NCBI GenBank assembly: GCA_018831265.1 | Contig: JAHJCO010000012.1 | Span: 1-64,000, forward strand | DNA length: 64,000 nucleotides | Direction: 5' to 3' | DNA from: Actinomycetota bacterium | GTDB lineage: Bacteria; Actinomycetota; Geothermincolia; Fen-727; Anoxymicrobiaceae | Part shown: piece by piece, positions 44,390 to 52,504 of the stretch | How positions within the stretch are numbered: position 1 is the first letter of the stretch | Layout of the letters: every line of letters starts with the position of its first letter | Made by a program: the position numbers and the translations under genes | Notes under the pieces: generated by a model | The model's input: only the letters and a program-made list of their open reading frames with translations | Told to the model about the DNA's origin: nothing | The model's database searches: none

Positions 44390-45847
44390 ATGGCCATCAG
44401 GCTATACAACACCATGACGCGAAGGAAGGACGAGTTGGTCACCCGCGAGGAGGGTAAGGTCCTCATGTACGTGTGCGGGCCGACCGTGTACAACTACATC
44501 CACATCGGCAACGCGCGCACCTTCCTCAACTTCGACTTCATACGGCGATACATGGAGTTCGCGGGCTACGACGTCACCTTCGCCCAGAACGTCACCGACA
44601 TAGACGACAAGATAATCAACCGGGCGCGCGAAGAGGGCATAGAGGCCGAGCAACTCGCCGAGAAGTACCGCGTGGCCTTCGAGGAGGACATGAGGGCTCT
44701 GGGGGTCAGGCCCCCTTCAATCGCCCCCCGCGCCACGGAGCACGTCAACGAGATGCTCGAGGTCATCGGAGCGTTGGTCGAAAGAGGCGTCGCTTACGTG
44801 TCCGAGGGCGACGTCTACTTCGAGGTAGCGAAGTTCCCCTCGTACGGGAAGCTATCCGGGCGCGCGCTTGACGAGCAGATGGTGACCGAGTGCGTGAACC
44901 CGGCCGAGCGCAAGCGCGACCCCCAGGACTTCGCCCTGTGGAAGGCGGCCAAGCCGGGGGAGCCCTCGTGGGAGAGCCCCTGGGGCCCGGGGAGACCCGG
45001 CTGGCACATGGAGTGCTCGACCATGTCGGTGCAGTACCTGGGCATGGGCTTCGACATCCACGGCGGCGGGCTCGACCTGGTGTTCCCTCACCACGAGAAC
45101 GAGAGGGCCCAGGCCGAAGCATGGGCCGGCGCCGGGCCGTTCGTGCGCTACTGGATACACAGCGGGATGCTGAACATCGACGCGGAGAAGATGTCCAAGT
45201 CGCTGGGCAACATCAAGACGCTGCGGGAGGTGCTCTCCGATTTCGACCGCGACGCGGTCAGGATGCTCATGCTGGGCACGCACTACCGCAGCCCCCTGAG
45301 CTTCTCCGACGAGAGCCTGGCCGAGGCGGCCGCGGCCCTGGAGCGGATAACGAACTGCCGCTTCAATGTGCGGGACGCCATCGCCCGGTACGACGCCGAG
45401 GTCGGCGGGGAGGACGGGCCGGCCACGGAGGCCGAGCGCGGATTCCGAACCATGCTGAACAGGACCGAGGAGGAGTTCCGCGCCCACATGGACGACGACT
45501 TCAACACCGCCGCCGCCATGGGGTCCGTTTTCGAGATGGTACGCGACACCAACTCCTACCTGGCGGGTGTAACCGGGGCATCCACGGCCGGCGAGAAAGC
45601 CGCCCTCCGTGACTCGCTGGAACTGCTGGAGGGACTCTGCGGCGCCCTTGGCCTGTTCGAGGAGGAGGAGGCCGGCGGGGAGATGGCCCGCCTGGCCGAC
45701 GGGCTGGTCGGCCTGCTGCTGGAGGTGCGGCTGGCGGCGCGCGCCAAGAAGGAGTTCGAGCTGGCGGACCGGATACGGGAAGGTCTCGCGGAGCTCGGCG
45801 TCCGGGTGGAGGATGTGGCCGGCGGGTACCGCTGGCGCCTGGAGTGA
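44390..45847 (+). CDS. cysS: Cysteinyl-tRNA synthetase
   Basis: 485 residues, complete. HIGH-type motif YNYIHIGNARTFLNFDF, zinc-binding residues including Cys in MYVCGPTVYN and WHMECSTMS with HHENERAQAEA, and KMSKS motif AEKMSKSLGNIKT are all present. It loads cysteine onto tRNA-Cys. It is the first gene of a run with rlmB (4-nt overlap) and yacP, a common arrangement in Gram-positive bacteria. Confidence 0.96.
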   Translation: MAIRLYNTMTRRKDELVTREEGKVLMYVCGPTVYNYIHIGNARTFLNFDFIRRYMEFAGYDVTFAQNVTDIDDKIINRAREEGIEAEQLAEKYRVAFEEDMRALGVRPPSIAPRATEHVNEMLEVIGALVERGVAYVSEGDVYFEVAKFPSYGKLSGRALDEQMVTECVNPAERKRDPQDFALWKAAKPGEPSWESPWGPGRPGWHMECSTMSVQYLGMGFDIHGGGLDLVFPHHENERAQAEAWAGAGPFVRYWIHSGMLNIDAEKMSKSLGNIKTLREVLSDFDRDAVRMLMLGTHYRSPLSFSDESLAEAAAALERITNCRFNVRDAIARYDAEVGGEDGPATEAERGFRTMLNRTEEEFRAHMDDDFNTAAAMGSVFEMVRDTNSYLAGVTGASTAGEKAALRDSLELLEGLCGALGLFEEEEAGGEMARLADGLVGLLLEVRLAARAKKEFELADRIREGLAELGVRVEDVAGGYRWRLE

Positions 45848-46662
45848 CGGCTCGAGAGAAGTACCCGGGACGACCTATGAGCGGCTCAGATCGCAATAAC
45901 CCCAGAAAGCCCCCCCGCGTATCCTCGTGCCGTATCGAGCAGGTCGAGGGCAGGAACCCCGTGCTCGAGGCGCTGAAGGGCCCCAGGAAGGTCCACGCGG
46001 TCTACATCGCCGATGGTGCCGGAGGGGCGGCCGTAGCGGCCGTGAAGGAGCTCGCCGCGCGGAAGGAGGTCCCGGTCAAGATCATCCCGCGGGGGGACCT
46101 GGAGAGCATGGCCTCGACCGACGTGCCGCAGGGTGTCATCGCGCGGGTCGCTCCGTACAGGTGCTTCGAGCTCGAGGACGTGCTGGAGCGAGCGAAAAGC
46201 CGGGTCCCGCTACTCCTTGCCCTGGACGGCGTCGAGGACCCGCACAACCTCGGGTCCCTCCTGCGCGTGGCGGATGCGACCGGCGTCGATGGGGTCGTGG
46301 TCACGAGACGTCGCACCGCCCCTATCGGACCCTCGGTCGCCAGGGCGTCGGCGGGAGCCCTGGAGCATGTCCATCTGGCGCGGGTGGCGAACATCGCCGC
46401 CACGCTGGAGCGGCTCAAGGAGGAGGGGCTCTGGGTGGTCGGCGCTGACGGCGACGCGCCGGATGACTACACCGCTATCGACATGACCATGCCGCTGGTG
46501 ATCGTCCTGGGAGGGGAGGGAAAGGGCCTCTCCCGCCTCGTCCGCGAGCGGTGCGACTTCCTGGTGAAGATCCCCATGCTCGGGCGGGTCTCCTCCCTCA
46601 ACGTTGCGACGGCGGGTGCCGTCCTCCTGTACGAGGCGGTGCGGCAGAGAGGAGGTGGTTGA
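45844..46662 (+). CDS. rlmB: TrmH/SpoU-family 23S rRNA 2'-O-methyltransferase
   Basis: 272 residues. GTG 45844 overlaps the cysS stop (GTGA); ATG 45877 is an alternative, since the first 30 residues are not conserved. The substrate-binding domain begins QVEGRNPVLEALKGPRKVHAVYI. The knotted SAM-binding fold shows LALDGVEDPHNLGSLLRVADATG, VIVLGGEGKGLSRLVRERCD and IPMLGRVSSLNVATAGAVLLYE, the three SpoU motifs. By context with cysS it should be RlmB, which methylates G2251 of 23S rRNA. Confidence 0.9.
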   Translation: MTAREKYPGRPMSGSDRNNPRKPPRVSSCRIEQVEGRNPVLEALKGPRKVHAVYIADGAGGAAVAAVKELAARKEVPVKIIPRGDLESMASTDVPQGVIARVAPYRCFELEDVLERAKSRVPLLLALDGVEDPHNLGSLLRVADATGVDGVVVTRRRTAPIGPSVARASAGALEHVHLARVANIAATLERLKEEGLWVVGADGDAPDDYTAIDMTMPLVIVLGGEGKGLSRLVRERCDFLVKIPMLGRVSSLNVATAGAVLLYEAVRQRGGG

Positions 46663-46664
46663 GG

Positions 46665-47183
46665 GTGCCGAAGCGCCTTATCGTGGATGGCTACAACCTC
46701 ATCCACGCGGACCCCGGGCTCAAGGCGTTGTTGGAGAAGGACGCGGAGGCGGCGCGGGCCAGGCTGGTCGAGATCCTCATCGAGCACTGTTCCAGGCAGG
46801 ACGTGGAGATCGAACTGGTGTTCGACGCGGCCGGACGCGACGGCCCGGCCGCGACCGAGCGCCCCTCGAAGAGCCTCAGCGTCACTTACACCGCGAAGGG
46901 TGAGAGCGCCGACGCCTACATCGAGAGGCTGTCCTGCGGCACGAGGCCGCCCGGCTCCGCGGCCGTGGTGACCGGGGACTACGACCAGCAGAAGGTGGCA
47001 GGCGGCGCGGGGATGCTGAGGATATCGTCCCGCGAGTTCGCGATCGAGATGCGGACCTCGCGCGAAGAGGCCGCGCGGGAGGCAGAGCCGGCGTCCTCGT
47101 CCTGGAAGGTCAGCGTCCGCGACCGGATCCCCCGCGACGTCCTGGAGTCCCTGGACGAGCTGAAGAGGAAGAGCCGCAAGTAG
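46665..47183 (+). CDS. yacP: NYN-domain nuclease-like protein (YacP/Rae1 type)
   Basis: 172 residues from GTG 46665, preceded by AGGAGG (46651-46656), 2 nt after rlmB. LIVDGYNLIHADP starts the PIN-like NYN fold; VFDAAGRDG, VTYTAKGESADAYIERL and AAVVTGDYDQQKVAGGAGM carry its acidic residues. YacP (Rae1 in Bacillus subtilis) is a ribosome-associated mRNA endonuclease; here the same role is inferred from sequence and gene order cysS-rlmB-yacP-sigH. Confidence 0.88.
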   Translation: MPKRLIVDGYNLIHADPGLKALLEKDAEAARARLVEILIEHCSRQDVEIELVFDAAGRDGPAATERPSKSLSVTYTAKGESADAYIERLSCGTRPPGSAAVVTGDYDQQKVAGGAGMLRISSREFAIEMRTSREEAAREAEPASSSWKVSVRDRIPRDVLESLDELKRKSRK

Positions 47184-47298
47184 TCCCGCCGGGCGAAATA
47201 CAGGAATTGTCTCCGGGCGATTTCCTTCCCGGATACTGCTCAGTAATTAACAGCCTCAACACTCCTGAAAAAAAATCCAGAAATATCCACTCAGGGCA

Positions 47299-47327
47299 TT
47301 GACACCCGGCGATAATCAGAATATATT
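47299..47327 (+). promoter_or_regulatory. Consensus promoter before sigH
   Basis: TTGACA (47299-47304), exact 17-nt spacer, TATATT (47322-47327). It is the best sigma-A-type promoter in the window and lies ~50 nt before the sigma factor start. The 115 bp between yacP and it hold no gene. Confidence 0.75.
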
Positions 47328-47379
47328 GCGGCTGAAATACGAGGTTAAAAGGTCTGAAAAGGGATTTGGACGGTAATAA

Positions 47380-48117
47380 TTGGCTGATAAACGGGAGTGG
47401 GTGGGTCAGGTGTCGAAACCCCGGGAACAGCGCGAGTCGAGGATCTTCATGTACCAGGAGGCGACCGACGTCGAGCTCGTGGGCATGGCGCAGGCCGAGG
47501 ACACGAAGGCGCTGGTTACGATGCTCGAGCGCTACCAGGACTTCGTGAGGCTGAAGTCCCGTTCGTACTTCCTGGTCGGAGCGGACCGCGAGGACATCGT
47601 CCAGGAGGGCATGATCGGTCTGTACAAGGCGATCCGCGATTACCGCAGCGACCGCGAGACCTCATTCAAGGCGTTCGCCGAGGTGTGTGTGACCAGGCAG
47701 ATGATCACCGCAATAAAGACGGCGACCCGCCAGAAGCACCTTCCGCTGAACACTTACGTATCACTGCACAACCCCATAAGCGAGTCGGACGAGCCCGACC
47801 GCTCATACATGGACTTCCTGGCCTCCAGCCGCTCGACCGACCCGGTAGAGATGGTCATCAGCTTCGAGGAGGCCGAGAGCATAATGACCAACTTCCGCGA
47901 GATGCTCTCGCCGCTGGAGACAGAGGTGCTGCGCCTGTACGTCGAGGGGCGCTCTTACCAGCAGATCGCCGAGGACCTGGACCGGCACGTGAAGTCTATC
48001 GACAACGCGCTGCAGAGGATCAAGCGGAAGGTCGAGCAGCACCTGGAGTACCGGGAGAACCTGGCCAGGGGCATCCTGCCCGGGGGTAGCGTGGCACCTC
48101 GCTCGCTGGCGAGCTAG
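47380..48117 (+). CDS. sigH: RNA polymerase sigma factor, SigH/Spo0H-like
   Basis: 245 residues at most. TTG 47380 is the longest start; a GTG at 47410 (VSKPREQRESRIF) is also possible. Region 2 is ELVGMAQAEDTKALVTMLERYQDFVRLKSRSYFLVGADREDIVQEGMIGLYKAIRDYRSDRETSFKAFAEVCV (residues ~32-105, region named only), and region 4 is SPLETEVLRLYVEGRSYQQIAEDLDRHVKSIDNALQRIKRKV. The block GADREDIVQEGMIGLYKAIRDY is typical of sporulation-type SigH. The gene order after yacP also matches Firmicutes sigH. Targets are unknown. Confidence 0.88.
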   Translation: MADKREWVGQVSKPREQRESRIFMYQEATDVELVGMAQAEDTKALVTMLERYQDFVRLKSRSYFLVGADREDIVQEGMIGLYKAIRDYRSDRETSFKAFAEVCVTRQMITAIKTATRQKHLPLNTYVSLHNPISESDEPDRSYMDFLASSRSTDPVEMVISFEEAESIMTNFREMLSPLETEVLRLYVEGRSYQQIAEDLDRHVKSIDNALQRIKRKVEQHLEYRENLARGILPGGSVAPRSLAS

Positions 48118-48181
48118 ACTGCCGTTCGACCGGACCGCGATTGACTGCGAATATCTCCTCACCCTATGCTCGTAGGTGCAT

Positions 48182-48254
48182 GCCGGCGTAGCTCAATTGG
48201 AAGAGCATCGCACTTGTAATGCGAAGGTTGGGGGTTCGATTCCCTCCGCCGGCT
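48182..48254 (+). tRNA. tRNA-Thr (anticodon TGT)
   Basis: The 7-bp acceptor stem GCCGGCG / CGCCGGC, D-loop AGCTCAATTGG, anticodon loop CTTGTAA with TGT, and T-loop GGTTCGATTCC are all present. CCA is not encoded. The last 29 nt are repeated, with one inserted C, at 48413-48442. Confidence 0.95.
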
Positions 48255-48412
48255 TGATTCCACGTCTTCCCGAACCCCCAACCAGGGGGGAGCCGGGGGG
48301 ATTCCCCCCGAATTATTTCACTGTCAGGGGGGTAACAGCGGACCTGCGAAGCAGGTCCAGCGCCGTAGGGGGGACGGAAGTCCCCCCTCGGGGAGCGAAC
48401 GGAGTGAGCGAC
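48255..48412. mobile_element. 158-bp hairpin-rich segment between duplicated tRNA 3' ends
   Basis: It has four runs of six G (48285, 48295, 48327, 48368), two runs of six C that can pair with them, the perfect hairpin GGACCTGC-GAA-GCAGGTCC (48340-48358), GGGGGGA-CGGAAG-TCCCCCC (48368-48387), and GAGCGAACGGAGTGAGCGAC at the end. No gene. Its position between direct repeats of a tRNA 3' end is the mark of site-specific integration. Confidence 0.6.
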
Positions 48413-48442
48413 GGTTGGGCGGTTCGATTCCCTCCGCCGGCT
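48413..48442 (+). repeat. Duplicated tRNA-Thr 3' end (att-like direct repeat)
   Basis: It matches the last 29 nt of the tRNA (T-arm and acceptor 3' strand) with one extra C (GGTTGGGC-GGTTC). This is the form expected of an attachment site left by a tRNA-targeting integrase. Confidence 0.75.
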
Positions 48443-48877
48443 CTCTTACTCCGGGGTTATGGAGCGGGGCGTATGAACAGGCGCATACCCCAGGCGCGCC
48501 AGTCGGCGGGGTCCCTGGGGGGTCGGGGGACGGTGGGCGCGGGACGCCCCGACAGGCTGTCCCTGCGCAGGTCGATGGGTCCGCGGAGCAGCGACTGGTT
48601 GCGTCGATGCGCGGCGAGCCATCCCGTGCTCTCCAGCAGCGGACCGCTGGAACCAGAATCCAGGCCCATCCTTTCCACCTCTCATCCAGCCAGGTCTATT
48701 AGATCTCCACTCGGGTTGCATCACGTATCGTGGTACCGGTCCTGCCTGCATTCACAGCATAAGAACCCTTGCGTCGCAAACCTGGCACCACTTGCGGATT
48801 ATTTCGGCCATCATGCCTGTATTCCTTTATCCAATATCGCGGCCGGGCGAACGGCACATGCCACCGCCACGGGCACC
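48443..48877. other. Gene-poor stretch after the tRNA locus
   Basis: No gene is clearly supported. A minus-strand frame at about 48457-48678 (73 residues, with basic RRDSLSG and WRAWGMRL) has GAGAGGTGGAAAGG near its start and might be a small protein, but there is no family match. Several short GC palindromes occur. Confidence that a real protein is encoded is low. Confidence 0.25.
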
Positions 48878-48886
48878 TGCTATACT
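48878..48886 (+). promoter_or_regulatory. Extended -10 promoter of the cyclophilin gene
   Basis: TGC-TATACT, 49 nt before the GTG start at 48936. Confidence 0.5.
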
Positions 48887-48935
48887 TGCGGGTGCCGATA
48901 ACACATCGACGGATCGAAACCGCGGAGGAAACGTT

Positions 48936-49589
48936 GTGAAGAGGCTTGCATCGATATTGATGATAGCGACCGTTCTGATCCTGGTGATCGCCCTGGTGGG
49001 GTGCGGTGGCACCGAGCAGGCCGACACGGGCGGGACGGATGAAAGCACGACAGGAGAGGAGCAGACCACCATGCCACCATCGAGTTCAGCGACGAAGACC
49101 CTCGCCGACTTCCCGAACGACCAGGACGGAGCGAGCGTCCGGGCGGTCGTGAAAACAGACAAGGGTGACATCACCTTCGACCTCTATCCGGACGTGGCCC
49201 CGGTGACCTGCGCCAGCTTCCTCAACCTGGCCAGGTCCGGCTTCTACAACGGGACCCGCTTCCACCGCGTCGTTCCGGGCTTCGTTGTGCAGGGAGGCGA
49301 CCCCAAGAGCAAGGACCCCAACGCGACGGACGCAGGCACCGGCGGCCCGGGCTACAGCGTTCCCGCGGAGTTCAACGCGCGCAAGCACGAGACCGGCACC
49401 GTGGCGATGGCGCGCTCGAGCGACCCCAACAGCGCGGGCAGCCAGTTCTACATCTGCCTGGGGCCCCAGCCCAGCCTGGACGGCCAGTACACGGTCTTCG
49501 GCCAGGTCGTCTCGGGCCAGGAGGTCGTGAACGCGATCACCCAGGGCGACGTCATCAACGAGGTAGTCATCCAGCCCAAGCCGCAATAG
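48936..49589 (+). CDS. Cyclophilin-type peptidyl-prolyl isomerase lipoprotein
   Basis: 217 residues from GTG 48936 with GGAGGA 6 nt before it. The signal peptide ends in a lipobox LVGC (Cys23), so it is a membrane-attached lipoprotein. A Thr/Ser/Glu-rich linker follows, then the cyclophilin domain: FDLYPDVAPVTCASFLNLARSGFYNGTRFHRVVPGFVVQGGDP region (residues ~83-125), GSQFYICLGPQPSLDGQYTVFG. Active-site Arg (FHRV) and Gln (SQFYI) are present. It helps fold secreted proteins by turning peptidyl-proline bonds. Confidence 0.92.
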   Translation: MKRLASILMIATVLILVIALVGCGGTEQADTGGTDESTTGEEQTTMPPSSSATKTLADFPNDQDGASVRAVVKTDKGDITFDLYPDVAPVTCASFLNLARSGFYNGTRFHRVVPGFVVQGGDPKSKDPNATDAGTGGPGYSVPAEFNARKHETGTVAMARSSDPNSAGSQFYICLGPQPSLDGQYTVFGQVVSGQEVVNAITQGDVINEVVIQPKPQ

Positions 49590-49607
49590 CTGCAGAAGGG
49601 TGCAATT

Positions 49608-49705
49608 GTGCAAAAGGGTCAGGCACTTTTGCACAACTCTCGCAATGGTGCCAGACGCCGATGCGAAACGCCAACGATGTAACGAAAGGGTCAGGCCCTT
49701 TTGTT
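49608..49705. repeat. Palindromic intergenic element K with two self-pairing arms
   Basis: Left arm GTGCAAAAG-GGTCAGGCA-CTTTTGCAC (49608-49634) and right arm AACGAAAGGG-TCAGG-CCCTTTTGTT (49681-49705) each form a hairpin with TCAGG in the loop, and CAAAAGGG also pairs across. It sits between the cyclophilin and amidohydrolase genes, ending ~25 nt before the next start. Confidence 0.75.
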
Positions 49706-49730
49706 GTATGCGGACGACTGGAGAACCCGC

Positions 49731-50591
49731 GTGAGCCACTACCAGGGTCGCATCATCGATATGCATACCCACTTCTTCCCCGAGAAGGTGTTCGAGTCAA
49801 TCTGGGAGTGGTTCGGTAAGCGCCTCTGGGGAGTGCGCTACAAGGACACCCCCGACGGCCTCGCCGAGATTCTGCGGGGGTTCGGTGTGGAGCGTTTCGT
49901 CACCTACAACTACGCGCACAGGGAGGGGATGGCCGCCGGGCTGAACGAGTGGACGGCGGGGTTCGCGCAAGAGCATCCCGAGGCTATTCCGTTCGGCACG
50001 GTCATGCCGGGGGACGATGGCAACCTGGCAATGCTGGAGGACCTCTTCGACCGAGGCTTCTTCGGCATCAAGATACAGCCGCTGGTGAGCGACTTCTACC
50101 CCTGCGACGAACGGATGTTCGAGGTGTACCAGCTGCTGCTGGAGCGCGGCAAGGTGCTGGCGGTCCACGCGGGGACCGCCCCCATCGCGAATCAGTACGT
50201 GGGAGCCGGCCACTTCGAGCCGGTGATGGAGCGCTTCCCGGAGCTGAAGGTGGTGGTCGCCCACATGGGGGCTTACGAGCTCGACCGCTTCTTCGGGATG
50301 GTGCGGACCTACCCGAACCTCTATCTGGACACCGCGGTCAGCTTCATCGCTCCGGCGGTTGTCGCCGAGCAGGTGGCGCGCGGGCGGTTTCCGCCTCTCC
50401 CCATCCCCCACGAGTTCGATCCCGAGGTGCTGCTCGAGTTCTCCGAACGCATCCTGTTCGGCACCGACTACCCGCACTTCCCCTACGAGTACGAGGACTG
50501 CATGGACGGCATCCTGGCCCTCGACCTTGGCGAGGAGTTCGAGCGCAAGGTGTTCCACGAGAACGCCCGGGGGCTGCTGAGCCTGGATTGA
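49731..50591 (+). CDS. Amidohydrolase family protein (TIM-barrel metal hydrolase)
   Basis: 286 residues from GTG 49731, with GGAG 7 nt upstream. The HxH metal motif is IIDMHTHFFP (His12, His14); VLAVHAGTAP, VVVAHMGAYELDRFF and ILFGTDYPHFPYE carry the later His and Asp ligands, as in the amidohydrolase-2 family (decarboxylases and lactonases). The substrate is unknown. The start chosen excludes codons from element K. Followed by a glycosyltransferase gene after 73 nt. Confidence 0.85.
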   Translation: MSHYQGRIIDMHTHFFPEKVFESIWEWFGKRLWGVRYKDTPDGLAEILRGFGVERFVTYNYAHREGMAAGLNEWTAGFAQEHPEAIPFGTVMPGDDGNLAMLEDLFDRGFFGIKIQPLVSDFYPCDERMFEVYQLLLERGKVLAVHAGTAPIANQYVGAGHFEPVMERFPELKVVVAHMGAYELDRFFGMVRTYPNLYLDTAVSFIAPAVVAEQVARGRFPPLPIPHEFDPEVLLEFSERILFGTDYPHFPYEYEDCMDGILALDLGEEFERKVFHENARGLLSLD

Positions 50592-50664
50592 CCGGGATAC
50601 GGAACCCCAGGGGGTACGTTGCCGATATAATCGTCGCTGTAGCTGGAGGGAGGCGCACAGGGCT

Positions 50665-52317
50665 TTGAGGATACTCATCGCGCACGGGTACCTGCTCAAG
50701 GGGACCGGCAGCAACCAGTACGTGCAGTCGCTTGCCCGGGCGTTCTGCGGCCAGGGCCACCACCTCCTCGTCACCTGCCAGGACGATGACCCCGACCTCG
50801 ACTTCGTGAGCGTGTTCATGGCGGACGAGGCCGGGCTCGCGGCCCCGCGGGTGGTCTGGGAGAAGGAGACCGACTACCCGGGAAGCTGCATGGTGGTCAA
50901 GCCGGACATAGGGGGGCTGCTCCCGGTCTACGTGATGGACAGCTACGAGGGGTTCAGGGTCAAGGAGTTCACGGACCTCACCGACGACGAGCTTCACACT
51001 TACGTCGAGCTGAACCGGGGGTCCCACACCAGGCTGGTGGAGCAGTTCGTGCCAGACGCGATCCTGGCCAACCACGCGGTGATGCTGCCGGCGATACTGA
51101 GGCCGGTCGCCGAGGCGGCCGAGGTTCCCTACTTCGTGTGCACCCACGGCTCGGCGATAGACTTCACGGTCAGGCGTGACGACCGCTACCTGCACTACGG
51201 GGCGCTCGGGCTGGCCGGCGCGCGTGCGGTATTCGTGCCCAGCGAGCACTCACGCGAACAGGTACTCGAGGTCTTCGCCGACAGGACAACCGCCCTCGAC
51301 GAGAAGTTGGTGCTGGTCTCGCCCGGGGTTGATACCGAGCTGTTCGACCTGGCCAAGCGGGAGTTCGACGAGGCCGTCGGCCTGATGGGGGAGGAGGTCT
51401 CGGCGAGGACCGCCTCCGTGAGGGTGGGTGACTTCCTGGGAAGGGGCGAGGACGGGGAGGCAGGGGGCGGGTCCGGCGCCTCGGACTTCGCGCGCGACAT
51501 AACCTGGATCAACGGCCTGCACCCGGAGTGGCTCCCCGAGCCTGACGTGACCGAGAGGCTGGGTGAGCTCGCTGAGAGTGAGAGACCGTTCGTCATGTTC
51601 CTGGGCAAGCTCCTGGAGACCAAGGGCGTGCAGTGCATCCTTCCGGCGCTGCCCCTGGTCATGCGCGGGCACCCCGACCTCGCGCTGGTGGTGGTCGGCT
51701 TCGGCGAGCAGAGGGGGATGCTCCAGCTGATGCTGCAGGCCCTGGCGGACGGCGACCTGCTGCGGCTCAAGCGGCTCTCCGAGTACGGGAACCGCGAGTA
51801 CGATCGGGTGGACGGGGCCTTCGAGCCCGTCCTGAGCTTCCTGGAGGGCCTGTCGGACGCCGGGGAGATGGACGAGTATATCCGGTCGTGCCGGGAGGGC
51901 GGGCTCGTCGACGCGGTTACATTCACCGGGTATCTGACCCAGGAGGAGCACCGGCACATACTGCCGTACGCGAAAGCCCTGCTGGTGCCGTCCCTGGCCC
52001 CCGAGGCGTTCGGGCTGGTGGCAACCGAGGCGATGGCGTGCGGGGTCGTGCCTGTCGCTTCGCTGCATTCCGGCCTGCGGACCGCGCTCGAACCCCTGGA
52101 AGGGATATGGGGCGATGACCTGGACGAGCTCCGTCTCGAGGACGGTGAGGGGATCGTAAGGCGCATCGCGTCGGCCGTATCGGCCGTTCTGGACATGCCG
52201 GCCGACCTGCTCGCGTCGCGCGGGCGCGAGATGCGCTCGGTGGTCAGGGAGCGGTTCAGCTGGGACGCGGTAGCCGCGAGGATGACCGATTCCTTCGACG
52301 AAGCGGCGGCCGACTGA
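50665..52317 (+). CDS. Glycosyltransferase family 4 protein
   Basis: 550 residues, TTG start after GGAGGGAGGCGCAC. GT-B fold: MRILIAHGYLLKGTGSNQYVQSLARAF opens the acceptor domain; FVCTHGSAIDF and VFVPSEHSREQVLEVF follow; the donor domain has PFVMFLGKLLETKGVQCILPALPLV and PSLAPEAFGLVATEAMACGVVPVA, the GT4 E-x7-E motif. It adds a sugar from a nucleotide donor to an unknown acceptor. An unusual insert of ~60 residues (TASVRVGDFLGRGEDGEAGGG) breaks the middle. Element J follows its stop. Confidence 0.88.
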   Translation: MRILIAHGYLLKGTGSNQYVQSLARAFCGQGHHLLVTCQDDDPDLDFVSVFMADEAGLAAPRVVWEKETDYPGSCMVVKPDIGGLLPVYVMDSYEGFRVKEFTDLTDDELHTYVELNRGSHTRLVEQFVPDAILANHAVMLPAILRPVAEAAEVPYFVCTHGSAIDFTVRRDDRYLHYGALGLAGARAVFVPSEHSREQVLEVFADRTTALDEKLVLVSPGVDTELFDLAKREFDEAVGLMGEEVSARTASVRVGDFLGRGEDGEAGGGSGASDFARDITWINGLHPEWLPEPDVTERLGELAESERPFVMFLGKLLETKGVQCILPALPLVMRGHPDLALVVVGFGEQRGMLQLMLQALADGDLLRLKRLSEYGNREYDRVDGAFEPVLSFLEGLSDAGEMDEYIRSCREGGLVDAVTFTGYLTQEEHRHILPYAKALLVPSLAPEAFGLVATEAMACGVVPVASLHSGLRTALEPLEGIWGDDLDELRLEDGEGIVRRIASAVSAVLDMPADLLASRGREMRSVVRERFSWDAVAARMTDSFDEAAAD

Positions 52318-52332
52318 ACGGGGGCTGACTCT

Positions 52333-52488
52333 TGAAAGAATACCTCAGACCATTTCTTTCATCGAGTGAAAGAATACCTCAGACCATTTCTTTCATCGAG
52401 GGTCCTTTCCCGTTCCACCAGCGAGAATTCAAGTCAGAGTCCATTTCGCGCCGCGCTTGTGAAAGTTTTGGTCTGAGGTGTTTTTTCA
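52333..52488. repeat. Palindromic intergenic element J with exact tandem left arms (family II)
   Basis: Two identical 34-bp left arms (52333-52366, 52367-52400; TGAAAGAATACCTCAGACC ... CTTTCATCGAG), a 59-nt spacer, and right arm TGAAAGTTTTGGTCTGAGG to TTTTTTCA (52460-52488). TGAAAGAA pairs with TTCTTTCA within each left arm. It lies between GT4 and CoA-transferase genes, 16 nt before the latter's start. Confidence 0.92.
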
Positions 52489-52504
52489 TGTTGGGGGTGG
52501 ACTG

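Noticed and set aside
48176-48901. Plus-strand open frame beginning VAQLEEHRTCNAKVGGSIPSAG
   Set aside because: This is the well-known false protein obtained by translating a tRNA gene; the frame covers tRNA-Thr and the repeat-rich DNA after it.
52333-52488. CRISPR array (tandem identical 34-bp repeats)
   Set aside because: Only two repeats, directly adjacent with no spacer between them, no cas genes nearby, and the repeats pair with a third inverted arm.
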